Of a stretch of DNA of 56,980 bases, positions 30,908-41,203 are shown one piece after another; position 1 is the stretch's first letter; each line of letters opens with the position of its first letter. This DNA comes from Ophiosphaerella korrae (Eukaryota; Ascomycota; Dothideomycetes; Pleosporales; Phaeosphaeriaceae). The DNA lies in contig JALNQF010000263.1 of NCBI GenBank assembly GCA_028456385.1, positions 1 through 56,980 on the forward strand, read 5' to 3'. Under the pieces are notes generated by a model. That model saw only the letters and a program-made list of their open reading frames with translations. It ran no database searches and was not told the origin of the DNA. A program made the translations under genes and the position numbers.

Positions 30908-31640
30908 TTAGCCAGGCATGGCCACAGCTACAAGGCGATCCTTTACCCTTTTCTCGTATTTCATATAATTTGTTTCAATATCAATTTCATACTCGAACAC
31001 TTTTCGGTTATGGTGGTTATGGGGATAAAGCGACCATAACTTTACTTGCACACTATTCATCGCCGTAAGACCTAATACACCTGTCTGCTCTAAATCAAAC
31101 TTTTGAAAAACCGAGGAGACATAATACAACCTACCTTGATGAAGATTAGCGCTAGAGCCTATTATCCTAATATTAGCCTTCGCTCTACATCCCCATCCTT
31201 CATCATATATATGATATCGCGAGCTGATAAATTCAGCCAGGCGTAATAAAATGTCATCTAGCGGAATGCCAAAAGCAATCTTAGGTAGCGCGACAGTAGT
31301 TCCAAAAATAAACTCGAGAACAAAGGAGTCGTCAAATGGTATGGGCACCATTTTTTCGATTTCCCTCGTAGATTCTACCTTTCTTGATATTCATAATGGT
31401 CTTTCTTCCCACCTGATCTAGATTTTGCCTGGATTCTGCTTCACAGACGAGGAAAATACATGGACACCCTATCCCTGTCCTCCAGGGCTCAGACTCAGAC
31501 TCCAAATCTTCCGGAACGAGTGGCTGGAGTTGTCCAATTTGAAGCCCATTGATAAAAAGTTGTAGGTGGGCTTGAAGTTTTATCTGATCTGTCGTCAAGA
31601 ATTCGGCTACCGCGCCATCGCTGCTTCGATTGGGCCTAAG
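30908..31640 (-). CDS. Hypothetical protein, two exons or one 34-nt interruption
   Basis: Upstream frame: YYETLRPNRSSDGAVAEFLT, then AHLQLFINGLQIGQLQPLVP and GCPCIFLVCEAESRQNLDQ. Removing 31379-31412 (34 nt, GTGGGA...GAAAG) joins this directly to VESTREIEKMVPIPFDDSFV, followed by LEFIFGTTVALPKIAFGIPL, YDEGWGCRAKANIRI, GRLYYVSSVFQKFD and ETNYMKYEKRVKDRLVAVAM, ending at 30908. The second part alone is 157 codons. A 34-nt intron is short even for a fungus, so this may instead be a frameshift. The true 5' end is unclear: in-frame TGA lies near 31660 next to a 14-bp duplication (TGACATTCTTACTA twice). No known domain. Confidence 0.45.
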
Positions 31641-31660
31641 AGTTTCGTAGTAAGAATGTC

Positions 31661-32075
31661 ATAGTAAGAATGTCACCGAGGCCGTACCTGTTCGTGATAG
31701 ACAGCATCGATATTTAAAGTGGATGGTTTGACTGATCGCTTTTCTTGTTCTGTTAGCCGCCGTAGATATGCAAAGTATAGTCCGTGACATGAGCACTTCA
31801 ACTGTTTCGTTTTGTGGGTTTTTTTTTGTATATTCCCTCAAATCGGAGATAGTAGAGAATCTTACGGAGCGGCTGGTGTCGAGACAGGGTAGTGGGTCTT
31901 CGTCTTGATTATGATCCTCGCGCATGTGCTTAATGCACAAACTGCGGAGCGAGTAAAAGTCGCTTTGGCAGGACTGAAGACCAACTCCTTTAGGATGTTC
32001 AGTTTCTATACGCGAAAGGAAGATATAAACGCCTACGAACGGCGTTTTGCATTCCACGCAAGTAATTGTCGGCAT
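31661..32075 (-). CDS. Unrecognised small protein with CxxC start
   Basis: A frame of about 138 codons opening MPTITCVECKTPFVGVYIFL, with IKHMREDHNQDEDPLPCLDT in the middle. The CxxC followed by a later HxxxxH could be a zinc finger. It shares its 5' end with another open frame (32033-32305), and a poly-T tract interrupts its environment. It could be a gene start or chance. Confidence 0.25.
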
Positions 32076-32219
32076 TGCTGCATGTCAAAAACGAGACTCT
32101 CCGCCGCAATGTTTGCGTGAGGATGACTCAGACACTGCGATGACGTTATGATTAAGGGTCGCGAGAGTTTCTGCGGAATAGAAGTTCGGGAGTGGTTAAC
32201 AAGGGGGCTTGTGAGGGGT

Positions 32220-32247
32220 CGACCATGTTGCCAGCGTCTGACAGTGC
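32220..32247. repeat. 28-bp repeat shared with 11474-11501
   Basis: See 11474-11501: TGTTGCCAGCGTCTG core, 26 of 28 positions identical. Confidence 0.45.
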
Positions 32248-32783
32248 GTGATGTTCCACCTTCCACCTTTATGAGCCTAGTTTTTCCATTAGGAAACAAA
32301 CCCATTCTACTTTTATCCCCACCTATCGTGGCTTTCAGTTCGTAGATCTTATAAAATTCATAGTTAACTAGTGGTTAACCTACGCGCATACTACGTCTTG
32401 AAGCTTTGTAATTTTTCCTAGACTTAATATTTCGTCACACTTACATCCTTTGGTAGTGTTGCAACAGATAGGAATAGATACTGCGACGCGCACATATAAG
32501 ATAAGGGGCCCTATAGATACATTGATTAGACGTCCGTGCTTTCGCGTCGTGTTCATGCCTCACCTTCAAGTCCTTCCAGCATGTCCAAGATGGATGCGTT
32601 GATTGAACAAGCCAAACAAGCTCTCGAAGACGGCGAAAAGATAAAAGCTCAGTATGACGCAAATTATCCGCGGTTTCAGCGCGTCTAAAGCGAATTACGC
32701 ACCATATTATCGCCAAATTGGGGTATTTTGGGCGCAATTGTATCCAGTACTTGACTGGGTTCCAAACGCGTAAAAACAGTGGC

Positions 32784-32978
32784 CTAGCTTGCGGCAGCTA
32801 GGGATTTACGAGGTAATCGGCGCGGCGGTAATAGCTCTAATGCGCGATGTGGGATGTGGGATGTAGGCTCTACATTAGGCGTTGATGTAGGATTAGATAG
32901 AGCGTCGGCACTGTGAGCAGCAACTCTCGTACGTTTGGCAGTCGTAAAGGGGGCCGATATGCGACGTTTAGGCGCCAT
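32784..32978 (-). pseudogene. hAT-family transposase, N-terminal fragment 2
   Basis: The start MAPKRRISAPFTTAKRTR is the usual basic opening of fungal hAT transposases. It continues through HRALELLPPRRLPRKSLAAAS and then breaks off at 32784. The last 40 bases match fragment 1 (15.78-15.83 kb) almost base for base (GGCAGCTAGGGATT and neighbours). All downstream domains are missing. The AT-rich leader after 32978 may be the element's 5' untranslated end. Confidence 0.7.
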
Positions 32979-33849
32979 ATCGATTATTAAAACGCTAGAA
33001 AACGCATAAATATGAGTAGTATAGATAGTGATTGAGCATCAAAATAATCGGGCGCGCAGCTCGGATGGGCTCTATATTGAGCTAACCCAAATTAGGTTCC
33101 GCTAACTGCAACACTATGAGATTATTACAATATCTTATAACTATACAGTAAACTCAATAACCTCTCAAAATATATACGCCTAACGAGTCAACTTATCAAC
33201 TTGAATCAATCAACTTGACTACTCCAAATTGACTCGAGTTGACTGGCCCAGCTTCCCAAGTTGAATTGATTCTGCTTTGAGCCAACTCAAGTCAAGTCAA
33301 CTGATTGACTCAAGTTGCTTGTTGACAAGTCTGCCTGTCAACCCTCGCACAATAATCTCACCTACGCATCTATCACGTCGTCAATTAAACCCCACTCTGT
33401 CCTGAGTCACCACGTTAACACGCCACTAATGCGAGACACGAAACATAGTCACATACTCGGAACTGTGGTCCTCTTTTAGGGGCCTGCGGCGCGGTGCTGC
33501 AAAGGGCCACTTTGGAGAATGCAGTCTATTTTTGGAAAAAAACGCGATAAAAAGGCGTATGGGTTACAGGTTCGTAACTCGAGGATCGGCGGTACTAATT
33601 AAAACTTTTTGGCCCAATCGCAGTGAGCAGGGGTAACCTGGTGCCCTATTTCATCGTCACCCCTTCACAGCGTTGCGTAGCCTACATCACTCAACAACAT
33701 TCCTAAACGATATATCTATCGAGACTCTGTGCATGGTTAAAGATAGTGTATTCTTGGGCAAGCTTGAAACCGTTACTTATATAATTAAGACTTGAGCCAG
33801 CGCGAGAACTAGGAAAACGAATCAATCCATTAGCCCAGATAAACGTAAC
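32979..33849. other. Non-coding, CAACTTGA-rich low-complexity stretch
   Basis: Bases 33175-33345 are dominated by variants of TCAACTTGA / TTGACTCAA, a loose run of short inverted words. A GC-rich word TGCGGCGCGGTGCTGC lies at 33485-33500. No gene seen; the end is the 3' flank of the lipase gene. Confidence 0.4.
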
Positions 33850-35395
33850 CTACTCTTCGTCCCGCAAAGCCACCATTCCACTCACTAGGGTCTCGCATCT
33901 CTTCAAATACTCCTCCATGGAGTGTACCACTTTATTTCCAAAGAGCTTGCGCTCCAGCATTTCCTCTCGTATCTTCACAGCATTCCAACCACGTTCATTT
34001 ACATCAGAAGCATCATTGTCACAGAGAACAATGCAAGGCCCGCTTACATGAAGGACGGGATCTGGAACTTTGAACCCATTCGGGTACTTTTTCTGCAGCA
34101 TTTCGGGGCTCAGGAAAAAAACCTCTAACAGGGCGTGGACGTAGTCTTGTTGCAACAGTGGGACGGGATCCCCTTCATTTATTATGCTTAGGAATATTCC
34201 CGACTGAAACGGGTTCCGTCTAGGGGGGTGAATGGGCTTGGTTGTGATCGGTGGGGCGCCAAAGACGATGCAATGCACCCGCCGGAAATCTATCGTTGGG
34301 CTTAAAATATTAGCGAAAGGTGCTATAGAAGAGGGGTGCGGGTGCTAAGTCTTATTTGAGGCTTACAAGGTGCTATGCTTGTCATGGCACGATTGGAGGA
34401 CTCTGATGCAACCATGGCGTAGAATAGGTGCGCCATAGCACCGCCAGCAGAATGGCCTGTGAGAAGGAGATCAATATCTTCTGGTGCCTCGGATTTTTGT
34501 GGCTTCAGAGTTTTCACTACTGAAAGAATTCTTTCGGCAAGTTGCTCTTGCATTGCTTCGGCGACAGTGAGGAACCCTTTATGGAACTCGGCGGTTGTTT
34601 CGCCGAGATCCTAGTGGGAAAGTCAGCACCAGGATATACCTAGATATACCGGATTAGGAATGAGCGTTCTACCTGAGAAGGAATTGGCTCGCCATTTCCA
34701 TTTACCATCCAATCCATTGTGCTAGTCGATCCACGAATTGACACAACCAGCACATGGCCCACCAGGGATCCGAGGATTCTCTTTGAGTCTTGCCTGGGCC
34801 TCAGCTCAAAATCGAGAGAGTTGGGAGATAATTTGAGCGGTTTGGAGTAGGCATCCGCCGACTTTTGAGCAGCTAGTGTAATGATTTGCCATGTGTCGTC
34901 AGACCTATGATGGGTTAGCTACGGTGAAACGTAGGCTAGCAGGATAAATATGATAACACACGCTTTGAACTCTTCCACGTTGTCTGTTGCTTCAATCCTG
35001 TGAATTGGCAGTAGTTCAGCTTTAGCGCGGTACCGATCCAGAGCGCGTTGCTGAGTGACGGTTAGTGCTATTAAATAGTGAGTTGCTAAGCTTTGGAACA
35101 AATCAAGATGGTAACATCGTAGGGAGGACTGACGGTCGATAGTTGGGAGTGTTTCCAGAAACCTTGAAGCCTCGGCAGCAGCCCTCGATGTTCCGTTTGA
35201 GTGTTGGGTCGAGTTAGCGGACTTCGAATTCAATACACCTGCGCTGCTTCGTAAAGTGGCCCCTGTTGATCTATGCACATGAGTGTTTCCGACCGCCGCA
35301 AGCGCAAGATTCTGGAACCAATTTTTTACCCCGAGCTCGGAGGCGCTTTTATCGTTCGGGGCTCTCCTTCCTTTCGGGCTATCTTTTCGTCTCAT
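33850..35395 (-). CDS. Class 3 lipase (Lipase_3), four exons, apparently intact
   Basis: A complete model splices without error. Exons are 35395-34962, 34904-34673, 34610-34367 and 34289-33850, with introns of 57, 62 and 77 nt having GT..AG ends; total 1350 nt, 449 aa. Motifs: GVKNWFQNLALAAVGNTHVH near the N-terminus; VLVVSIRGSTSTMDWMVNGN (oxyanion region of class 3 lipases, exon 2); LLLTGHSAGGAMAHLF with the GxSxG nucleophile GHSAG (exon 3); YFRRVHCIVFGAPPI spanning the last junction; IINEGDPVPLLQQ with the likely catalytic Asp; and KVVHSMEEYL with the likely catalytic His. No signal peptide is seen, so an intracellular enzyme acting on acylglycerols or phospholipids is probable. An upstream non-coding or short first exon is possible (TATATTTCAG about 20 bases before the ATG). 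Confidence 0.88.
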
Positions 35396-35399
35396 AACT

Positions 35400-36541
35400 G
35401 AGGCGGCTTGTTTCGTCCCTGAAATATAGAGTAAAGGCCGGAACTTAGGATTAAGGATTATGTTTCATCGATTGCATTGAATAGGCAGTGCAAGCCCACG
35501 TAGAAAGAAGAATGACAAGCCGGAAGTATAAACGCAAGGGCATCTAAGAATCCGAAATACAACTTACACAGGCCGTGCGGCTTCAGATTAAATCAATCAT
35601 AGGTGCACCCCTTGCTAGGTGTGTTGTCTTGTGCTGCCAGCTCATTTTACGGCCCGGAAACCTTCAGCTTCTTTGGTGCAGGCGAACTGGCCATTGAATT
35701 ACAACCGTACAAAGCACCCAAAAACGCGCTCAAAGGGACCGCGTTCAGCTCCTACCATGGAGGCGCCACTGGCGCCTGCTCCACCATGCCATTGGTATAC
35801 AGACTGCGCTAACCTATCAAGGAATGGTGCATCAGTTTCAGCGGCCGAAGTGATACGTCCGAGCTTGATGCCAACGAAGCCATTCAGAAAAACTGGGCCT
35901 TCTTGGGCGGCTAAGATTGACCAATTCTGAGCAACCAGGGCCCGAATATTGATGCCCGATATGTCGATCCTTTCAGTGTATCCAATTACTGTCTACAGCA
36001 AGGGGCCGAGAAAATGCAGCATTCTGTAGTCAGCTCCGCCCGCCGCCCGCAGAAAAGCAATGGTATCTAAAACGCAGTGGCCACTCGATCGAAACAGCCA
36101 CTCGGGCCACCCAAAAACAAGTTTCCTAAAATTTTTGATATACGTGTATTTCTACGACTGAAACCTATTTTAATTACTTATGATACGTTAAAAAAACGAT
36201 ATTACAGTGACATTGAAAAACACACAGGAAATTGACGACATCCGTGCGGAGGAAATGCTATTTCTTTTCGCATCTTAGCCACATTTTGATAGAGACGTAG
36301 AGCGTATTATATCCTCGATTTTATGCCTTGAAGAATTAGTATTTAGTTTTAAATTGTTTGACGAAGTGGGTTGTCTCGATGGACTTTTCGGTGAGTTTCG
36401 GGGTGGATTGAGTGGGCGGCTGACTCGACTTGGCCGCCAAAACGTCAATTAATGACTGATCGGTCTCAGCCTCTCCAAATCCGCACGACCGAGTCCACGT
36501 TTACGCCACGGTGTAAAGGACGCTTGATGTTGGATCTCGTA
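35400..36541. other. No supported gene
   Basis: Bases 35400-35600 are the likely 5' flank of the lipase gene. Frames at 35603-35930 (+) are open in two phases but Arg/Pro-rich and unrecognised. Bases 36110-36360 are AT-rich and empty. Confidence 0.4.
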
Positions 36542-36734
36542 TACAAGGTAGGGAGAGTAAATATTGCTATTCGGTGGGTCCGGGCGGGGGTCTCGGAAAT
36601 TGCGTGCTGAGGGCTGTTGATTGGTGAATTTATTCTCAATTCGTCGAACATACTGTGCGCATTGGCCTGTGCCTAGCCCTGAGGGTACCCCTGCCTGGAC
36701 CCACCGAATAACAATATTTACCCTCCCCCTTGTA
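36542..36734. mobile_element. 193-bp Tc1/mariner-type MITE with about 45-bp terminal inverted repeats
   Basis: The left end runs TACAAGG, then GAGTAAATATTGCTATTCGG, then TGGGTCCGGGCGGGGG. The right end, read as reverse complement, runs TACAAGG, GGGTAAATATTGTTATTCGG, TGGGTCCAGGCAGGGG. The outermost TA on each side fits the TA target-site duplication of Tc1/mariner elements. The interior is 100 bp and non-coding; translated frames here are only the repeats. It lies between the lipase and the zinc-finger gene, which read away from each other. Confidence 0.8.
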
Positions 36735-37031
36735 GAAGCCTTGTTTCTGGTGGCGTTCCACAGCTATGTCGTGCCACCGAAGTCTGCCTATGGAAGCACG
36801 CCAGGCTACTAAGCCCAAGACGTTGACACGTTGTTTCTAGTCATTTCTATATCATGCTATTCGGGTGATGTGACTAGTAGCTCCCGTTGAATAGCGTCTC
36901 CATGTCATAATTTAAAACCCCATCCATGGGCACCTTTACCCGGAGTCTAGATTTCAGAATTAACGAAATAGTTTATTGGAATTCCTCTTTAAATGCCAAC
37001 ACGGGTCCATAGATCCTACTCTACTTGCAGC

Positions 37032-40015
37032 ATGAAGGAGAACCCTCCTAAAATCGCGATTGCGACTCACAAGGCCGTCCTCGGGGAGCTCAAGAAACTT
37101 TATTGGGCCACCGTTCAGAATGAACTCCAGTGCATGATCGAATTTCACAACGTGCTGAAAGAAGCCGATTACTCGCCCCATGTGCCATCTAGCCTTGAAT
37201 GTGATAACTTTAAGAAAGTCTTTAATATCTGGGGTCAGTGTAGCAATTTCTAGCCTGCTAATCGCGCGGATGGTGCTAAAAGACCGTATATGCAGTTTGC
37301 AGTCAACCGAACTACAATGGGAATTCTACTTCGAACCTTTACCGCGAGACTTTAAGCAGAGCCCAAGGTGAGCGACCGAGCACAATGCTAGTTTTGAAGG
37401 TCTAATATACCAACCTTGATCGGGTGACAGAACACCTGAATGAGCCAGAAGATAATGACCACCGCTACGCACGCCTTGTCCTCCAATCATCAAGTGAGTC
37501 AGTCTGGCAGCTCTTGCCAAAAATGCCCCTAACCTGAGAAGGCCTTCTGGATATCGACATTCTTTACGAACCCACTCAACCCTCTCAAGGACACCTTAAT
37601 ATGCAGCCAAATCTTCCCAATGGTACCGAAAGACTCTTTTGTGCTCTTCGCGATAACTCGCTCACTGACTCCTCTCAGTCGAGCGTGTCCTAACGAACGA
37701 TTCGGATGTTACCGCCACAACGGAGCCAAGACTCTACGGGATTTCCTGTAGTAAATGCCACCGACTTATCCGGTCCAATGTATTCTACGAGTGTATGGAG
37801 GATTGCATGTCTGACATCCTCTACGAGTATACCGATAGTAGATGGCAGAAACGCGGCTATGACACGAGTTCCGAGAGTTCCAAGCCCTGTTCATCGATAC
37901 AACGTTGTCGATATCGTCTCTGCGCAATATGTAAGAACGAAATTGAGGAATGTTGGCCGGGTCACCATCTCAGCCTGGTCCGCTACAAAGATCCGGATAT
38001 TGCTGGTTAGTATTGACGTAGAACCTGCCTTATACCTACCTCTTTCTATTATCAGATCATTCCTGACTTGGGTCTTGGAACATACAGGTATTCGAGAACT
38101 GCGGGCTCAACTTGACAAGGTCGGAAATGAGAACGAGTCTAAGCTATCGATTGAAGATAATAAAGAAGATACCAAGACGGAAGATGAAGGTGAGATGACG
38201 AATAGGGACTGCACAAAAGGACGTGACAATGCAGAGCGGAATAGAGAGGTCGAATATGGAGTTGATAAACAGGATTCAAATCGCCGAGCCGATAGCAAGC
38301 ATTCTTGGCAAGAAAGATTGACCCAAAAAGCTCTTAGATCAACGGGGGAAAAGGGCTCTGCAGTCCAGCTAACCCTGCGTACTTGTGCGCTCATGCTCAA
38401 AGGACACTTGGCCCCAGCTGGTAACTTTCACCTGTCATTCATGTTTGGTCCTCTGATCTTCGAGTCTGGGCTGCCAAAGTATGTCAACCCCCACCCTTAT
38501 CTATTTTTCGCGCTTAACTCTGAGTACCGCCACCGTATCTAACTCAAATTCTAAACCGCTAGGACCAATCATGGCATACAGGTGTCTCCCAGACTGCCAC
38601 CTTCTCTGTTTACCCAGAACATCGACAACTCGCAAAAAGTGAAATGCCCCTTCTTCTATCGACATAAATACACACAGCGACTCGAGTATAAGCATAAATG
38701 GATAGTGGTCAAGCAACGACCCTTGCTCGCCTGCATCAAGCGTGTGTATGGTGGCGCATTCTCGGGCTATCCTAAGTCTACTTGCTCCCTTCAAGCTAAA
38801 GTTATCGACATGCTAGCGAAGGAGGCACACGCCTACGGGAGCATCCCAAATACGAAGTTGGCCGCTGTCAAGCAGAAGCTACTCAGTGATGCTGCGGGCA
38901 GGATAAAGCGGACGCTGATGGAATATCTCGGGAGGGAAGTTGACAAACATCTAGATCGCATTGCCAAGATCCTCCTTGAAAAGCAGACGATCCGGGACTG
39001 GAATATGTTCACAAATAGCTGCCAGCGGCTCGTCATGCGGTTGCTAAGCGGTGAAGATTTTGAATACATCATTCCACCGATTCCGGGCGATCTTGGCGAA
39101 GATCACGATGAAAAAGCAGAAGAGAACAGCTTTGGTTGGCCGCGGTACCTTATAAGCTTTGGACCAAATATCGAGGGATTCGACCAGAGTTTTTATCAGC
39201 CTAACAGCATGATCACCAGCTTTTGTCAGAGCCGACCCACCATCGACTACGACCTCATTGAATATATATCCTTGTGCTCGAACGCATTGCCAGATTCTCT
39301 TCCAAAATCCTTAGTTGAGCTTTCTCTCTGCGAATACAAGGCTGCAAATGATACCACAATCCCGATGGATGCACTTTGGGCGATGCCAGGTGATACCTTG
39401 TCTATGCTTCAGTTCCACCTTCTTCGTCAACCTTCCAAGTATAGGAGTAGCACCACAGGGGGCCATCTCTCAGAACGCGACTATAATATGCATCGCTTCC
39501 GAGTCTTGCAACTGCTAGACATTTTCGCGACTCTGGCAGGGGCGTTAGGGGCCATTCTCTTTGAGCTCTTGTCTCGAGATCGCCAGCTCGCTTCCCAGAT
39601 TACCATTCCCAACGCTCAGGTTTTTGGGAATATAGTAGCTAGTGAGCAGGTGCGTATTCACCGGGTTTCTTCTCGGTGGGTTGTGTATGACATCATCAAC
39701 CGCGTGCCTAGCGCCATGGGCGAAGCCAGGGAAAAACGGAGCGAGTTACAGAAAGCTACCGGAGCGCCGGGTGATCCGGTTCACGGAGAGGAGGTGCTTT
39801 CCACCATAGTGGAGTTTTTCCTCACTCCGTTTGCGCTTGTGGCTGGACAGGAAGCAGCGGAGAATCTAGGCCAGATTTTCAGACTTCATCATGGACTTTG
39901 GATTACGTTGAATGGGTTCGAGCATACGATTATTTGTCCCCTGTCTGCGAATAAGACTAAGGGCGTGTGGCGGACCGACCAACTCCACGGCCGTAGACAA
40001 GGCGGGAGTCTGTGA
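37032..40015 (+). CDS. ZZ-like zinc-binding protein of unknown function, six exons, apparently intact
   Basis: Exons 37032-37237, 37303-37367, 37431-37493, 37679-38005, 38088-38478 and 38593-40015 (introns of 65, 63, 185, 82 and 114 nt, GT..AG) give 824 aa with every phase consistent. ATG at 36993 is an in-frame alternative. Residues 1-111 are helical and charged (VLGELKKLYWATVQNELQCM). Residues about 133-210 are a Cys/His cluster: GISCSKCHRLIRSNVFYECM, then ECMEDC, RYRLCAICKNEIEECWPGHH. This CxxC..CxxxC..CxxC..HH arrangement resembles a ZZ-type zinc finger. A Glu/Asp/Lys/Asn-rich linker (exon 5) follows. The 474-residue C-terminal region has CQRLVMRLLSGEDFEYIIPP, WPRYLISFGPNIEGFDQSFY, PNSMITSFC and MPGDTLSMLQFHLL. 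It resembles uncharacterised fungal proteins that I know only as hypothetical. No stops or indels, unlike most of its neighbours. Confidence 0.75.
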
Positions 40016-40441
40016 GCTTCCACCCATCCATTGCCCTTGACCGCCCGCCGCAAACTTATCTATTACGCTGGCATGGATGGAGCGCCTAGAAGGAGTCAGC
40101 TGAATATCACTCCAATCTTCAACAGGTCTCTCCCCTAGTCCTTCTCGCCGGCAGACCCGATGCACGGCGACGAAATTGACGTGACCGACTGGCATATTTC
40201 TTAAAGGATATCAGTGTCAAATGCTAAGGCAACGGTGCATAAACACCGGAGGAGTTGAAGCTTACCACCTAATTGTTATCGTAGGGCTTGGAAGAGTCAG
40301 CTTGGGGTCGAGCAGCCCAGTTTCCGACCGGCTGCCTTGCGCTAATATCGGCTCGGGACCACCCTCTTTCTCGTTGTGGAGCTGCCATTTCTTCTCGACA
40401 CTGACACATCCTCCATCTACGAACATGTTTCTTTCCCTCAT
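39866..40441 (-). CDS. Small hypothetical protein, convergent with and overlapping the zinc-finger gene
   Basis: Two open parts join across a 69-nt intron (40200-40268). Exon 1 has RERNMFVDGGCVSVEKKWQL and ends LTLPSPTITIR; exon 2 reads NMPVGHVNFVAVHRVCRREG, LGERPVEDWSDIQLTPSRRS and IHASVIDKFAAGGQGQW. The first in-frame ATG is 40441; the frame is open to 40543. Splicing gives about 168 residues. The last 150 bases run antisense to the coding 3' end of the gene at 37032-40015, so the true stop may differ or the tail may be a chance extension. The donor (GTGGTA) is not ideal. No known domain. Confidence 0.4.
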
Positions 40442-40789
40442 AGCCTTGATCCCGATACTTCGGGAGGGTAGTACATCGCCTCGATTACGATAGGACGAGA
40501 CGGACAGTCGCCTGGAGACTTCTCGCGCCTTGAGAGGTTTCAATATTAAGGCTCCAATAGATACGTAGGATAGAACTGGGATTGAATTATTGGCTTGTGG
40601 GGGAGTCTCTAGGTTGAGCAGCCTTGCGATGCAACTTTGACCGAGGGCTGTTCTTGGCTGGGGTAGGGGGTGGTTTCGGGTGGACTACACTACGTTAGAG
40701 TCTATGAGAGTTGGGTAGGATAGATTATATATTGCGCGACGTTGTTTGCAAACTTGTCCTCACGGTTGCCCCTTCTGGAGGCCAGACTG

Positions 40790-40860
40790 GCTCTTATCGC
40801 GATAAGATCAATACGATAATCGTTATCGATCGTTATCGCCTTATCGATCGCTTATTGCTA
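40790..40860. repeat. Cluster of GATAA/CGAT palindromes
   Basis: CTTATCGCGATAAG (14-bp perfect palindrome) is followed by CGATAATCGTTATCG (6-bp arms, 3-nt loop), ATCGATCGTTATCG and CTTATCGATCG. GATAA occurs on both strands at least six times in about 60 bp; it is the core site of fungal GATA factors, but simple palindromic repetition would also produce it. Confidence 0.55.
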
Positions 40861-41137
40861 TAATTGATAATTTCCTTGGCATACCCTACTAAATTGCGGA
40901 AAATTTTATTTCCTGAAGCATTATATACAATTATATGTGAGACAATTGGAGGGCAGTGGCAAGCATGTAGAAGATGAGATGTCTGATGTATTGAAGAGCT
41001 ATTTGGAGTGCTTAAATATTGAGCTGGCCGGGTTCAGGCCCATGGAGTGGCGTGGGTTAGGTGGAGGTGCCCTCTGAGGCCCTTTGAGGCCTCCTTTGGT
41101 AGGGCTGGGCTGGGCCCCTCAGCTGGGACTGGGACGG

Positions 41138-41203
41138 GCCCTTTGATGGGACGGGATGAGCCCTTTGATGGGACGGGATGAGCCCTTTGATGGGGCGGGC
41201 TCT
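41138..41203. repeat. 22-bp tandem repeat, 3 copies
   Basis: The unit GCCCTTTGATGGGACGGGAT plus GA is present at 41138, 41160 and 41182 (the third slightly diverged). GC-rich sequence just before the AT-rich island. Confidence 0.85.

Noticed and set aside
32581..32690. Start of a pogo-like transposase (MSKMDALIEQAKQALEDGEK)
   Set aside because: Only about 30 codons, with no helix-turn-helix and an early stop; similarity is not enough to call it.
36466..36812. Two short open frames with the shared word HRIxIFTLP
   Set aside because: They are translations of the two arms of the MITE at 36542-36734.
38501..38794. Minus-strand 97-codon frame
   Set aside because: Antisense to intron 5 and exon 6 of the zinc-finger gene, with no independent support.
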